Positions 1 to 11,682 of a DNA stretch of 64,000 nucleotides are shown piece after piece; within the stretch, counting starts at the first letter, position 1, and every line of letters begins with the position of its first letter. This stretch comes from Liolophura sinensis (Eukaryota > Mollusca > Polyplacophora > Chitonida > Chitonidae), in the NCBI RefSeq assembly GCF_032854445.1, contig NC_088295.1:48967385-49031384 (forward strand). The letters are read 5' to 3'. The notes under the pieces are model-generated. The model worked only from the letters and a program-made list of their open reading frames with translations. It did not search any database and was not told where the DNA came from. The translations under genes were made by a program, and so were the position numbers.

Positions 1-36
1 ATGGTTCACCAGGTCTGTCCTGACCATATTACCTAC

Positions 37-1563
37 CTGGACTGTACTGGCAAACAACAGCCAGTTTCCTAGAGCAGTCCGCATCATGCCAGCCATGTAA
101 TTTTTCCCCTCTGATGATACAGGCCTGTCTGCTGCCGCCATTAGGCTGGTCACTTGGGAACTCATGGTACGTCTTGGGGCTGTCGTCTAACCAGCAGAAC
201 TCGCCTTCCCGACGAATGTCATTCAGCCCGATCCAGTAATCATCTCTTGATGTTCAGGAAACGGAATTAACAGAAATGACACTATATCACCGTGTAACAC
301 GCAAAACAACTATTGTGTCAAACATATGCAGGTAGATGTGAGCCTTGATGACATGGACTGAACGCAGTTGTAAACACAGCCATAATACACAGTTATAGAC
401 ACGGTCACACCACAGCTATCATACACAATTATAGACACGGTTACAACACAGCTATAGACACGGCTACAACACAGCTATCATACACAATTATAGACACGGT
501 TACAACACAGTTATAGACACGGTTACAACACAGTTATGGACACGGTTACTTTTTTATTTTTTTTTTATTTTGATTGGTGTTTTACACCGTACTCAAGAAT
601 ATTTCACTTATACAACGGCGGCCAGCATTATGGTGGGTGGAAACCGGGCAGAGCCTGGGGGAAACCCACGACCATCCGCAGGTTGCTGGCAGACCTTCTC
701 ACGTACGGCCGCCAGCATGAGCTGGACTTGAACTCATAGCGACCGCATTGGTGAGAGACTCCTGGGTCATTACGCTGCGCTAGCGCTTTAACCGACTGAG
801 CCACGGAGGCCCCATGGACACGGTTACAACACAGTTATCATACACAGTTATAGACACCTTTACAACACAGTTATCATACACAGCCATAATATATAGATAT
901 AGCCACGGTTACACCACAGTTATCATACACAGTTACAAGACAGTTATCATACACAGTTACAGATTCGGTTTCAACGCAGTAATCGTACACAGTTATAGAC
1001 ACGGTTATAGATACAGTTATAGACACAGTTACAACATAGTTATAGACACGGTTACAACACAGTTATCACACACAGTTATAGACACGTTTACAACACAGTT
1101 ATCATACACAGTTCCAGACACGATTATCGTCACAATATGGCTGCAAAATTGCCGATGTGGCTTTAAGCCATAATCATTCATTCATTACAACACAGTTGTC
1201 ACACACAACTATAGACAAGGTTAGAAAGTTATCGTACACAGTAACAGATACGGTTAAAACACAGTTATGTACATGCCGTGAGACAGTAATAACAATTATC
1301 ATACACGGTCATAACAAATATAAAACATTTGTCCATGCAGTCATGCAGTTATTACGCACACTTGTATAAAAGTACTCACACGTTTGCTTGCTTGGCGAGA
1401 TTGTTGACATGTTCATTAGTTACCGATTCCCCGATTTTCACGATTTCTGCGTTGAATTGTCGACAGTACAGACGGCACTTTATCCACGTCCCCAGGGAGG
1501 TGCCCACCTTGTAACATTTGCCGTCAGAATAAGGGGAGAACCCCGTGGGGCAGGACACCGACG
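37..1563 (-). CDS. C-type lectin-like domain gene, partial (two exons)
   Basis: Two minus-strand exons encode one C-type lectin-like domain: 1380-1563 (acceptor TTTCAG, donor GTGAGT) and 37-245 (acceptor AAG, donor GTAGGT). They join cleanly, two bases plus one. The first exon gives the domain start, SCPTGFSPYSDGKCYKV, then cysteines and LAKQAN. The second gives DDYWIGLNDI, a WLDDSP element, a QPN tripeptide, WHDADC and a final VVCQY. In calcium-binding members of this family the sugar-site tripeptide is usually EPN or QPD and a WND triplet follows; here they read QPN and WHD, so sugar specificity cannot be predicted and calcium binding is uncertain. The donor at 31-36 shows the gene continues beyond the window start, and the phase-2 start of the upstream exon means earlier exons lie above 1563; I did not find them. 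The intron holds a minisatellite and a SINE. Confidence 0.85.
361..1364. repeat. AT-rich minisatellite in the lectin intron
   Basis: Degenerate short units built on 'acagttatagacacggtta' and 'caacacagttatcatacac' are repeated across the intron, interrupted by a SINE at 549-813. Near 1126-1190 a copy of the dispersed motif 'attgccgatgtggct' followed by cattcattcat is embedded. Forward open frames here are repeat translations, not genes. Confidence 0.85.
549..813 (-). mobile_element. tRNA-derived SINE (family A), near full length, reverse orientation
   Basis: Read on the minus strand it begins GGGGCCTCCGTGGCTCAGTC (tRNA-like A box), has the B-box-like GAGTTCAAGTCC, then a conserved body and the tail motif TATTCTTGAGTACGG, ending in an A/T-rich stretch. 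The same order recurs many times in this window; the best copy is at 53229-53482. It sits inside the minisatellite, so it inserted after that array had formed. Confidence 0.85.
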
Positions 1564-2703
1564 CTGAAACATGTGTATGACGCTGTCTTATATATGCGGT
1601 GAAGAAAAGAATAAATATTGTTCATGGCTTGGAAGGCGAAAATTACTATGGTATAGACAATGATCCGCTAAAGACAAATTAGAACTCAAACCTTTTAATG
1701 CGTTTAGTTCAGAGAAAAGAACATACAAACACATAGAGAAAATACTTGTGGATTTACACGTATTTTAATTCAACTCCAGCCAGTCCAGATAAGTTCACAT
1801 AATCCAGGCTCAAACAAAGGCTAAAAAGTACCAGAGTTGTACTGGACTGCGCTCAGCAGGCATTGAAATGGGTTTTGCACAAAGTCATACGATACATATT
1901 TAGGAAAGGTACCGTATTCTACATACTATCCCTTTGTGTCCACCGTTAGTTTGTAAATTTTTCACACGTGGGTAAGTTAGTTAGAAACTCGCCAAGTTTC
2001 GGTGGATTACTTGGAGGAACCCAGTTTTCTTCATCTATAAAACTGACCGCCATCAGTGAAATTAAAAATTCATGAGTATCGCTGTTAGCAAAAATAAATC
2101 GTTCAAAGCCAAAGACAGAGACAAATTGTGTTTTCATTTTACCAGAAACTTGGAAAAATATATGATTTCGTAGTAGGGGCCTACTTGTCATAACGTCTAT
2201 CAAACGTCTTAAATAAATACCTGTGTGTAATGAGAGACTCTGCCAAAGAACACAAACTACGGTAAAAACGTTTCGTTTTCTGTTTAACGTTGAAGAGCTT
2301 GAACACTAGGGGTCCTGCTATTATACGGAAGCACCGGCGTCGCCAGCCTAGCCTAGCCAATCGTGTGACGTTATTCGCTGTTATTGTTCCGTGACTGGTC
2401 CAAAGAAGCTGGCGATACCGGCGTTTCCGCATAATCGTAGTCGCCCCCAGGCCACCTACTTAGGAGGGTTGTGGTTACTTGGTATACCGAAACACCTTGC
2501 TGGATTCCCCGCCTTAACCGCGTTGGAAAAAACTCCGACCTGTGTGATATATTCTGCCCGCGAATTAATCTGACTGTAGGCGAGAATTTATCGTGGGACA
2601 TATGTTGGGCTATCAAAGACTGAAAGACAATCGAAGAGATGCAGTCCACATGAGTTTGAAATGTACGTGCACTGTGGTCATAGAACGTGTGCGACAACTG
2701 CTG
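1564..2703. other. Intergenic stretch, no gene supported
   Basis: Short open frames occur on both strands (for example minus 1946-2203 and 2371-2712) but have no recognisable domain, no coherent splice sites and no repeats that explain them. It lies between the 5' side of the minus-strand lectin and the promoter side of the plus-strand membrane gene, so it may hold control sequence for both and missing 5' lectin exons. Confidence 0.4.
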
Positions 2704-2876
2704 TGACGTCACAACAAATGATGGTCAGAATTCAGACGTCATTCCACGAACGTTTTAACGAAAACGTCATAGATATCTATAGCGTCATAGAGGTTTACGT
2801 CACTGATCCGCTATTGTGGTACATGCTGCAAAGAAGCCGACAACTTCACTTGCTTTTCTTGCAAGTTTTGTGACGT
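2704..2876 (+). promoter_or_regulatory. Cluster of CRE-like (CREB/ATF) sites upstream of a start codon
   Basis: A perfect palindromic CRE, TGACGTCA, is at 2704-2711. Half sites follow: ACGTCA at 2736, 2764 and 2797, GCGTCA at 2782 and TGACGT at 2871. Six related sites lie in about 170 bp, ending some 60 bp before the ATG at 2938. No TATA box is obvious. CREB/ATF-type bZIP control is an inference from the motifs alone. Confidence 0.4.
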
Positions 2877-2937
2877 TTTAATGTGTTTTAAGTGCGGAGA
2901 GTAGATTAGTTTTGACGATAAGAAGGTCCGGACGGTC

Positions 2938-5900
2938 ATGCTGTTTTGCATAGTGTCGGTCTCGGCTGTGTGTTTGGCTCTGGCCATCAACGGCTGGGTC
3001 CCACCAGATCCTCACGCCTCAGCCGTGACATACACGGGACTTCTGACAATTAAACAACTTAGTAAAAAGACAAGGTGAGTTATACACTCGAATTATTACA
3101 CTAGTTATAAAAATTTACGTTTTAAATTTGTTCGGAATTCTACTAAAGTGATGTGTCGCATATTCTTTTACAGGCATATCGTAATGTTATGACGTTATTT
3201 TGCTCCACAGATACGTTGTTTTCTTATCGACATGGCGCCTCCAAGAATGGTTGGATATATATCGCATTCCGTTTGACGTAATTACTGGTGAAAATCCGGA
3301 TGACTTCTGCTCCTGTAGACCTGGGATTAAGAGATCAATGCAGGAGTCTGACCGAATCTTTGTATCGTACTCGTGTGGGACCACACTGATGACCTACCTG
3401 GAGACCGGGTTAGCTCAGATGAGCGAGAGTTTATCAAATGTACGTTGATCTTATAATAAAATGTATGACCTCTTATACGCAAATGTTTAACATAACAGGA
3501 AGCCTTTGTTTCGTAAGATTTTCAAAAGTAGGTAGAAATGATGGATGCATCAAATCGTCGATTATGATGGCTGATGTTTGGTTCATTATATTCACTGTTT
3601 AAGAAAAGGCTTGGTTAGATGGTGTACAACCAAAATTTCTTTATATTCATCTTTTCACGATAACTGTGCCTAAAATACGGACAAAGTGTGCATGTACATT
3701 AAAATATATATATCTGTCATTGTCATATTAGGTATTAAAACAATTTGATACGATTCGTAAGGTTTTGGCATTCATTTTGATTTAATTATTGCTATATTTA
3801 TTTTTTTATTATCAAGTGTATATACGTTCAGTCTCATATTTCTGGCTTATCGATTTGTTATATTTTCACTGTTGCGGTGTGTATATACATGTGTCAGCAT
3901 GAAAAGATTTATCATATGAAAGCATGTGACATTTGTTGGATTTAATCATATGTTTTACAGGCCGTTGACTTCATCTTAACCAATGCTCACGCAGTCATCA
4001 GTGAGGCAGACTACCTACACGTAGACGACACCTTTCCCATGGCCACCTGGTGGACAGACACTAGATTACACGACACACACATCCGAGACTTGACGACTGG
4101 AGAAATTTTGCAAAGAGACCACGTCTTTTTCTGCCTGGGATCTTGGATTCCAGTCCTGCTCGTATTTGCCCTCGTCGTCCTGAGAGGTAATATCTGCCTT
4201 CTTGTTTGATACCAAAGGGTTAAACATTTTTGAACTGTAAATATTTCCTTCTCCAATGCCAAGAAAATGTCATTTATTTTTTATATCTTTCACTTGACTT
4301 GCCAATCATAGACTGTTTTGATTCAGACAGGATTAGGAGGAATTTTAAGACATAATTTAAATAAGACTATCTGTATTTATCAAAAACCGTCTTTTTGTAG
4401 GTAAGAAGAAAAAGATCAACCGTCACTATGTGGTCAGCATGAAGGAAGTACAGAGGGCTCTGGCCAGTAAGTCTTTTTTTGGTAATCAAGTAATATTAAC
4501 GAATGAATAATTATCAGTGTGCATAATAATTCTTGCAAACAGTAGTGTAGCAAAAATTTTAAATATTTGTTTTACTTGAATTTACATACTACATGGCTGG
4601 TTTATAGACTGCGCAAATCTTCATGCGGTGTAAAATTCATTTACAAATGGTTTTTTTTTTGTTTTAGAGGGCAGACGCAAATCTTCTCATTGCGTAGACA
4701 GTTACACATGGCTGAATAAACCTTTACCGAAAAACATGAACTTGTCAAGAGGTAAAATGGAAGGAAGAATCCATACTGATTGTGTTGTGTTCAGTTTAAA
4801 AAGATCTTTATTCGACTAAATGTATATCATGTGTAAATTACATGACGCCTATTGATAATTCTTCGTTCAATAGTAGATGCCCTGTAATGCAAATAAATAC
4901 TTCAGTTGGAAGTAAAAAGCAGTGATTTAAGACGGGTAGTTGAATGTCCCACATTTAATCTTATACAACAATGGCTGACAATCAGAACTGCCACATTGCA
5001 TTTTGGTTTGTAAGATAAACTGTTACTTTGTATTTCAGATCACTCGCCACTTCAGCCAGTCTTTGGACGCGGTGACTTCAACCAGACATTCAAGATGGCC
5101 AACGGTAAAACTCGTTGTGGAGAAACTCAAGCCTGTTGTAGAACAGCCTTGTATGGTCTAAACGTAGAAAACGACACATTGTGTATCTCTTCTTTTACAC
5201 CTTACCAATTACTGAGATTCATTTTGATCTTATATGGACACTTTGAGTACTGTTTAAACCTGTTCCCACAAATACAGTTCATAAGTTATTGTGTAAACCC
5301 TAGTTGATGTATTGATTAATTCACATAAATTACACCGCTGTTGATGACTTCGTATGAAGTCGAAACATACCGGTATATAAACTTCAGAACAACTTTACTG
5401 AACAGAAAACATTTTGATGGAACAGTCACTTCAGATCTTTTTGGAAGAAGTTATTTGATACATAAATCATATGTTTATATGATGTACATACGTATGGTCA
5501 TAATAAAAGAAAAAACTATTTCATTTGGATGTTAGTTAATTGTTTTCTCATTTTTATCGTTGACACCATATCCGAATGTTAAATTGAAGCCTTGTTAAAT
5601 GATTGGCCTCAGCAGCCGGGAAGCCCCTTATCCATGACGTCGCTGACTTGAATCCAAATCTGGCTGGTTTGGGTGCAACTTCAAGTCAGAAATGGCCGGT
5701 GATATGCTCCACAAACCATCGCTTCTTACACCATTCATATATAATACAAAACACCAGATGGACCGGCACTTCGTTTATTCCTTTTTTCCCCCGTATAATC
5801 AAGGATTTTTTTCACTTAAAAAGCTTATTTATTTATTTATTTATTTATTTATTTCATAAGTGTTTTACGCCGTACTCAAGAATATTTCACTTATACGACG

Positions 5901-6058
5901 GCGACCATCATTATGGTAGAAAGATGGTGGTCAGTTTTATGCCTGAGGAAAACCATCAACCAGTGATGTATACGTCATATTGGTGGACAGCAAGTGGCCT
6001 CCAGCGGACTTCATGGAAAACCACACAAGAAAGCAACGTTAGATCATTTCTTACCTGA
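2938..6058 (+). CDS. Single-pass type I membrane protein, family not recognised
   Basis: Exons by phase: 2938-3074, 3211-3439, 3961-4186, 4401-4466, 4668-4751, 5039-5104, all with good GT-AG sites and one continuous frame of about 269 residues. Residues 1-19 (MLFCIVSVSAVCLALAING) look like a signal peptide. An ectodomain of about 155 residues with few cysteines includes STWRLQEWLDIYRIPF and AVDFILTNAHAVISEAD. A membrane span lies at about 176-196, followed by GKKKK, which sets the tail inside. The tail is short and basic. The 3' end is unsure. A seventh exon from 5613 or 5616 (a CAGCAG tandem acceptor) continues in frame with AGKPLIHDVADLNPNLAG; it stays open to a stop at 6058, but past about 5823 it is SINE sequence. 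Alternatively exon 6 reads through to a stop at 5307 with AATAAA at 5502. I recognise no domain and propose no function. Confidence 0.7.
5823..5995 (-). mobile_element. SINE family A fragment, reverse orientation
   Basis: A (TTTA)n run leads into the inverted tail 'ccgtactcaagaatatttca' and a diverged body. If the last exon of the upstream gene is read to its stop, its C-terminus would be made from this SINE, so either that exon ends earlier or the element has been exonised. Confidence 0.75.
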
Positions 6059-7289
6059 TGTTTCTTTGCACGTGAGCAATGAAGTTAGCGCAAAAATAGT
6101 TGCTTGAAAACTGAACCAAATCATCTTTCCACTATTATAGAATTACCCGCTGCCAACTCTATAGCGCATGCTTGACTTAAAAGATGTAGTGCCTCGAGTC
6201 AGGAATCAACGTATACAGAACACATCCACGAAGGCCTCCTAACCAAACAGGGTAATAATGAAGACATGAAGTAGTCAGCCAGTGATATATCATTCATACA
6301 GAAATCGGACAATCCGTGAGGTAATAACAAACGTAATTTCTAAGACTGGCAAACCATTGCCCTCAAGAAGCAGAGTGGGATGCATTATTTATAAGTCATA
6401 TTGAGTTTTCTAGGATTTGTCTGTTTTGTTCGCCGAACATGCTGTAGAAACATTTAGTGAGATCACAGAGATTACGCACGTGTTACGGTTCAGCACACGC
6501 TAACGGGATATAACGGTCTGATTGGTGTTTCTTATCATTCCTTGTGGTGTAAACCTTATTCAACCTTACAGGCAACCAGTGTCGTAACTAAGGCAGTTAC
6601 GTGTATGCATATTGCTACAGATACGCAATGACACACCTCTCCGTTACCTTATACACCTTATAGTCTCTATGACTTAAGTCTGTTATATAAGTACCTATGT
6701 TTTTGGATATATTTCATCAATCAACCAAGGAATCAACCAATCAATCAGTGAGCCTATCTATCATCAAATTATATGATGAATAAAAGTTTAGTTTAGTTGG
6801 AGTAGAAATTGCATTGCATATAGGCCTATACCGGTATATGTCATGTTCGTGTTGACGATCCGAAATATTTTATATCAACACACAGAATGTATACCATTTT
6901 TGAAAGCGACAAATATGCACAACTGTTTGAATAGTTTTCGTTCAATCTGTCAATCAATTCGATCCCTGTCGTTATATTGGTCAGGTGAATGAACGAGTAT
7001 TTGTGATAAGCATACCATAAAGGGAGACCACTCTGACAGTGTTACGCTGTATACTTGAATCACATGCACCAATACCGTGAAAATCTAACAGGCCTTCGAC
7101 AAAACTTAAAAGAGACAGCAATATTTCGACTTAAAAACACTCTAAAGCTAGTTTACCAAACATTAATGTTAATTCTTCCACAACAAAGCTATTGTGCATT
7201 TTTATTTATCATGATAGTAAGACTACAGTGAAACACAACTTTGATAGGTAAAAGTTAGAAAAAGATATAAAATGTGGACACCACGAAAA
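6059..7289. other. Non-coding stretch
   Basis: No domain, splice-coherent exon or tandem repeat was seen. An AATAAA lies near 6779. The sequence becomes LINE-derived at about 7290. Confidence 0.4.
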
Positions 7290-9952
7290 CTATCGATTTT
7301 TAGGAGAAGTTTACTTCCTACAGGAAAGGGGCTTTCCCGACTCGCGCATATCTCGTCCCTTCTAGCTATGCCTAAAATGTACAGTCATCAAATAAACAAA
7401 GAAATAGTCCAGTTTTTTTTGACAATTATCGACAGGCATAAAGATAAAGATAAAGAGAACATCCCTTTGTAAAGAACCCAATGAAGGTGGCATTAAAGCT
7501 AGAGATTTTTATGAACATAACAAAGCTCTAAGGTTGTCATGGTTACCGAGGTTTTTCTCTAACACACTCTCATCGTGGAAATTAAGTGCAGCAGAAGTCT
7601 TGGTATTTTGGTGGTCCAGACTTTCTTTTGCAATATAACTATGATGTATCAAAATTAGACAATTCTATTGCTGTTTTTTTAATATATAAAGAACTACTTT
7701 CAGTTTGTTCTGAAGTTAAAGCTGAGGAGAAGTTTGACCCTTACAATGTCACTATTTGGAACAATAAAAACATTTTACTGGGGTAAAAATCAATCTTTAA
7801 TAAAGAGTTGTATGATGCCGGAATCCGCTTTGTTAAAGTTATTTATGACCCCAATGGAAGGCTCCTGATCCAAAACAAGTTTCTATTTCTGTGTAAATCT
7901 TAAAGAATATTACAACATTGTTACTGCAGTATCCAACTATATCGGTTCTAATGTCTGCAATTAGAACATGATCATCAGAAAACTAAATGAAATCCCAAGG
8001 GTAAATGTCTGCTTTTCAGACAATGCTCTTTTTCTCCTGTAAAATTTAATATATTATCTTACATTCTACTAGAAAAGGTCAGGATAATTTTGATCATAGT
8101 AAGTGGAACATTCCGAATAATATTAACCCTGAACATATGTGGAATGTCCCACAAAATCTACCTACTGAAAATAAAAAAGCAACTTAAGTATAAATAATTA
8201 CAATCAATTATAGCGTGCAATACGTATTTACACGAAAGACTGAAAATAAAACAAAATTCTTTGTGTGATGTATGTGGAAATGTTGATAATGTAACTCATT
8301 ATTTCATAGAGTGTCCACAATGGTTCTGGTCAGATGTTAACAACCTCCTGTATGAGTACACACGATGTGATGTACGGGCCTTGCCTTGGTCTGCATGAGT
8401 ACACACGATGTGATGGACGAGCCTTGCCTTGGTCTGCATGAGTACACACGATGTGATGGACGAGCCTTGCCTTGGTCTGTATGAGTACACAAGATGTGAT
8501 GTACGGGCCTTGTCTTTGTCTGTATGAGTACACAAGATGTGATGTACGGGCCTTGTCTTTGTCTGTATGAGTACACACGATGTGATGTTCGGGCCTTGTC
8601 TTTGTCTGTATGAGTACACACGATGTGATGTACGGGCCTTGTCTTTGTCTGTATGAGTACACACGATGTGACGTACGGACCTTGCCTTTGTCTGTATGAG
8701 TACACACGATGTGACGTACGGACCTTGTCTTTGTCTGTATGAGTACACACGATGTGACGTACGGGCCTTGCCTTTGTCTGTATGAGTACACACGATGTGA
8801 CGTACGGACCTTGTCTTTGTCTGTATGAGTACACACGATGTGATGTTCGGGCCTTGTCTTTGTCTGTATGAGTACACACGATGTGACGTACGGACCTTGC
8901 CTTTGTCTGTATGAGTACACACGATGTGACGTACGGGCCTTGCCTTTGTCTGTATGAGTACACACGATGTGACGTACGGGCCTTGTCTTTGTCTGTATGA
9001 GTACACACGATGTGATGTTCGGGCCTTGTCTTTGTCTGTATGAGTACACACGATGTGACGTACGGACCTTGTCTTTGTCTGTATGAGTACACACGATGTG
9101 ATGTACGGACCTTGTCTTTGTCTGTATGAGTACACACGATGTGATGTACGGGCCTTGTCTTTGTCTGTATGAGTACACACGATGTGATGTACGGGCCTTG
9201 TCTTTGTCTGTATGAGTACATACGATGTGACGTACGGACCTTGCCTTTGTCTGTATGAGTACATACGATGTGACGTACGGGCCTTGCCTTTGTCTTTTTG
9301 AGTACACACGATGTGACGTACGGGCCTTGCCTTTGTCTGTATGAGTACATACGATGTCACGTACGGGCCTTGCCTTTGTCTGTATGAGTACATACGATGT
9401 CACGTACGGGCCTTGCCTTTGTCTGTATGAGTACATACGATGTGACGTACGGACCTTGCCTTTGTCTGTATGAGTACACACGATGTGACGTACGGGCCTT
9501 GTCTTTGTCTGTATGAGTACACACGATGTGACGTACGGGCCTTGTCTTTGTCTGTATGAGTACACACGATGTGACGTACGGACCTTGCCTTTGTCTGTAT
9601 GAGTACACACGATGTGATGTACGGACCTTGCCTTTGTCTGTATGAGTACACACGATGTGACGTACGGATTTGTCTTTGTCTGTATGAGTACACACGATGT
9701 GATGTACGGGCCTCGCCTTGGTCTGTACTATATGGCTACATAGGGAATGACTGTTGGTCTGCATCGCGATACAAAAGTGGAGTTAATTATATTTTAGTCA
9801 AAGCGAAGTTTTACATCTATACATGTCATATTATAAGCAAAACTCCAGTGTTTCAGCATTTTATGAATTGTATTAAAAGGAATATAGTTTTGCTTCAGAA
9901 GTTAAATAAAGACCACAATGTGACAGCACAACTGACTCATTTAATTATTTAA
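7290..9952 (+). mobile_element. Decayed LINE, 3' part of the reverse-transcriptase ORF
   Basis: Conceptual pieces in shifting frames match the order seen after the catalytic core in L1/Tx1-like ORF2 proteins: EGGIKARDFYEHNKALRLSW near 7477, VTIWNNKNILLG near 7747, a terminal Cys/His knuckle (CDVCGNVDNVTHYFIEC) near 8265-8320, and after the minisatellite a closing segment NYILVKAKFYIYTCHI near 9785-9835. Several frameshifts and stops show it is dead. The 5' part and the catalytic core are absent. Clade assignment rests on these C-terminal signatures only. Confidence 0.75.
8349..9723. repeat. 43-bp minisatellite, about 32 copies, inside the LINE
   Basis: The unit starts 'tgtatgagtacacacgatgt', is 43 bp long and repeats for about 1,375 bp with point variants (gatg/gacg, gggcc/ggacc, tgtc/tgcc) and one copy slightly shortened near 9667. 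Early units carry 'cttggtctgcatg' and are more diverged from the rest. Because 43 is one more than a multiple of three and no reverse-strand stop falls in the unit, all three minus frames stay open for hundreds of codons; these are not genes. Confidence 0.95.
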
Positions 9953-9967
9953 ACTTAGTTTTCACTC

Positions 9968-10066
9968 TGTCCGGTTTCCTCTCACCATAATGCTGGCCGT
10001 CGTCGCATAAGTGAAATATTCTTGAGTGCGGCGTATATAAAACTCCGATCAAACAAATAAATTTAC
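9968..10066 (+). mobile_element. SINE family A, 3' fragment
   Basis: Starts within the 'ccggtttcctctcaccataa' body, continues through the tail 'gtgaaatattcttgagtgcg' and ends in CAAACAAATAAAT. The tRNA-like head is missing. Confidence 0.8.
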
Positions 10067-10689
10067 CTAAACCTTTTACTTCAGTCAACACTTGGAAACA
10101 ATAGCGAAGCTAAGGAGATTTCCTACAATGAAATATCCCGAATGGATACTTTCCGCCAGCACGCGTTGCTGTATAACGCGTATGTACACACAGTTTGGTG
10201 TATATGTGGTGGTACTAACAAATTTTCTTGAACACAACACTTGTTAGCATCCATAGTCATGTGTACAATTTTACAACAGAAGGTTTCCAATAAAAAAACT
10301 CACCTGTTTGTTTTTTATTCCTGTAAAATTAAATCTTTTTGTATAAATATCTTGTTACTATTTTTATATGGTATAGACTGGGAAGTACTAACGTCTGGTG
10401 AATTTTTTCCATCCAGAAAGGACACATTTTTGTCTCTGTTGACCTCCGCAATGCTGAACAACGATTGTCCAGCTTACTAGCCTACGAATGATTCACAATT
10501 TGCCCCACGCATGGCTTACGGCTGACATGCACTATCGCAACAAGCCTGTCTACTACACTGACTGACATTTGCCTCTTTTAACATGGAAGTTAAAACGAAC
10601 TTATAGACACGCAAGGGCGTAATGGATGTATTTTTCACAGTTTGGAATTGAACCTTGTACATATGCATTTCTGTACAGAATATGAATGT

Positions 10690-10830
10690 ATATTTATTTG
10701 TTCATTTATTTATCTATCTATGTATTTATTCATTTATTTATATTCGGGGAATTGAGAGCCATGGAGGCTTATATGATTCTTGTTTAACGCCGTAATTAAG
10801 AAAGTTTTACTTACACGACGGTGGCCATGT
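10690..10830 (-). mobile_element. TTTA-rich tract with inverted SINE tail remnant
   Basis: Imperfect (TTTA)/(TCTA) repeats from 10690 to 10745 are followed by 'gtttaacgccgtaattaaga' and 'acttacacgacggtggccat', the reverse complement of a diverged SINE 3' end. Confidence 0.55.

Positions 10831-11682
<852 letters not shown>

Noticed and set aside
814-1173. Plus-strand 119-codon frame rich in Thr, Tyr and Ser
   Set aside because: Translation of the intronic minisatellite; the real coding exons here are on the minus strand.
2371-2712. Minus-strand 113-codon frame upstream of the membrane gene
   Set aside because: No recognisable domain or splice support, and it overlaps the CRE cluster of the plus-strand gene.
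8299-9764. Long minus-strand frames of 337-426 codons with repeating RTSHRVYSYRQRQG-like segments
   Set aside because: They are translations of the 43-bp minisatellite in all three frames, inside a dead LINE; nothing suggests a gene.
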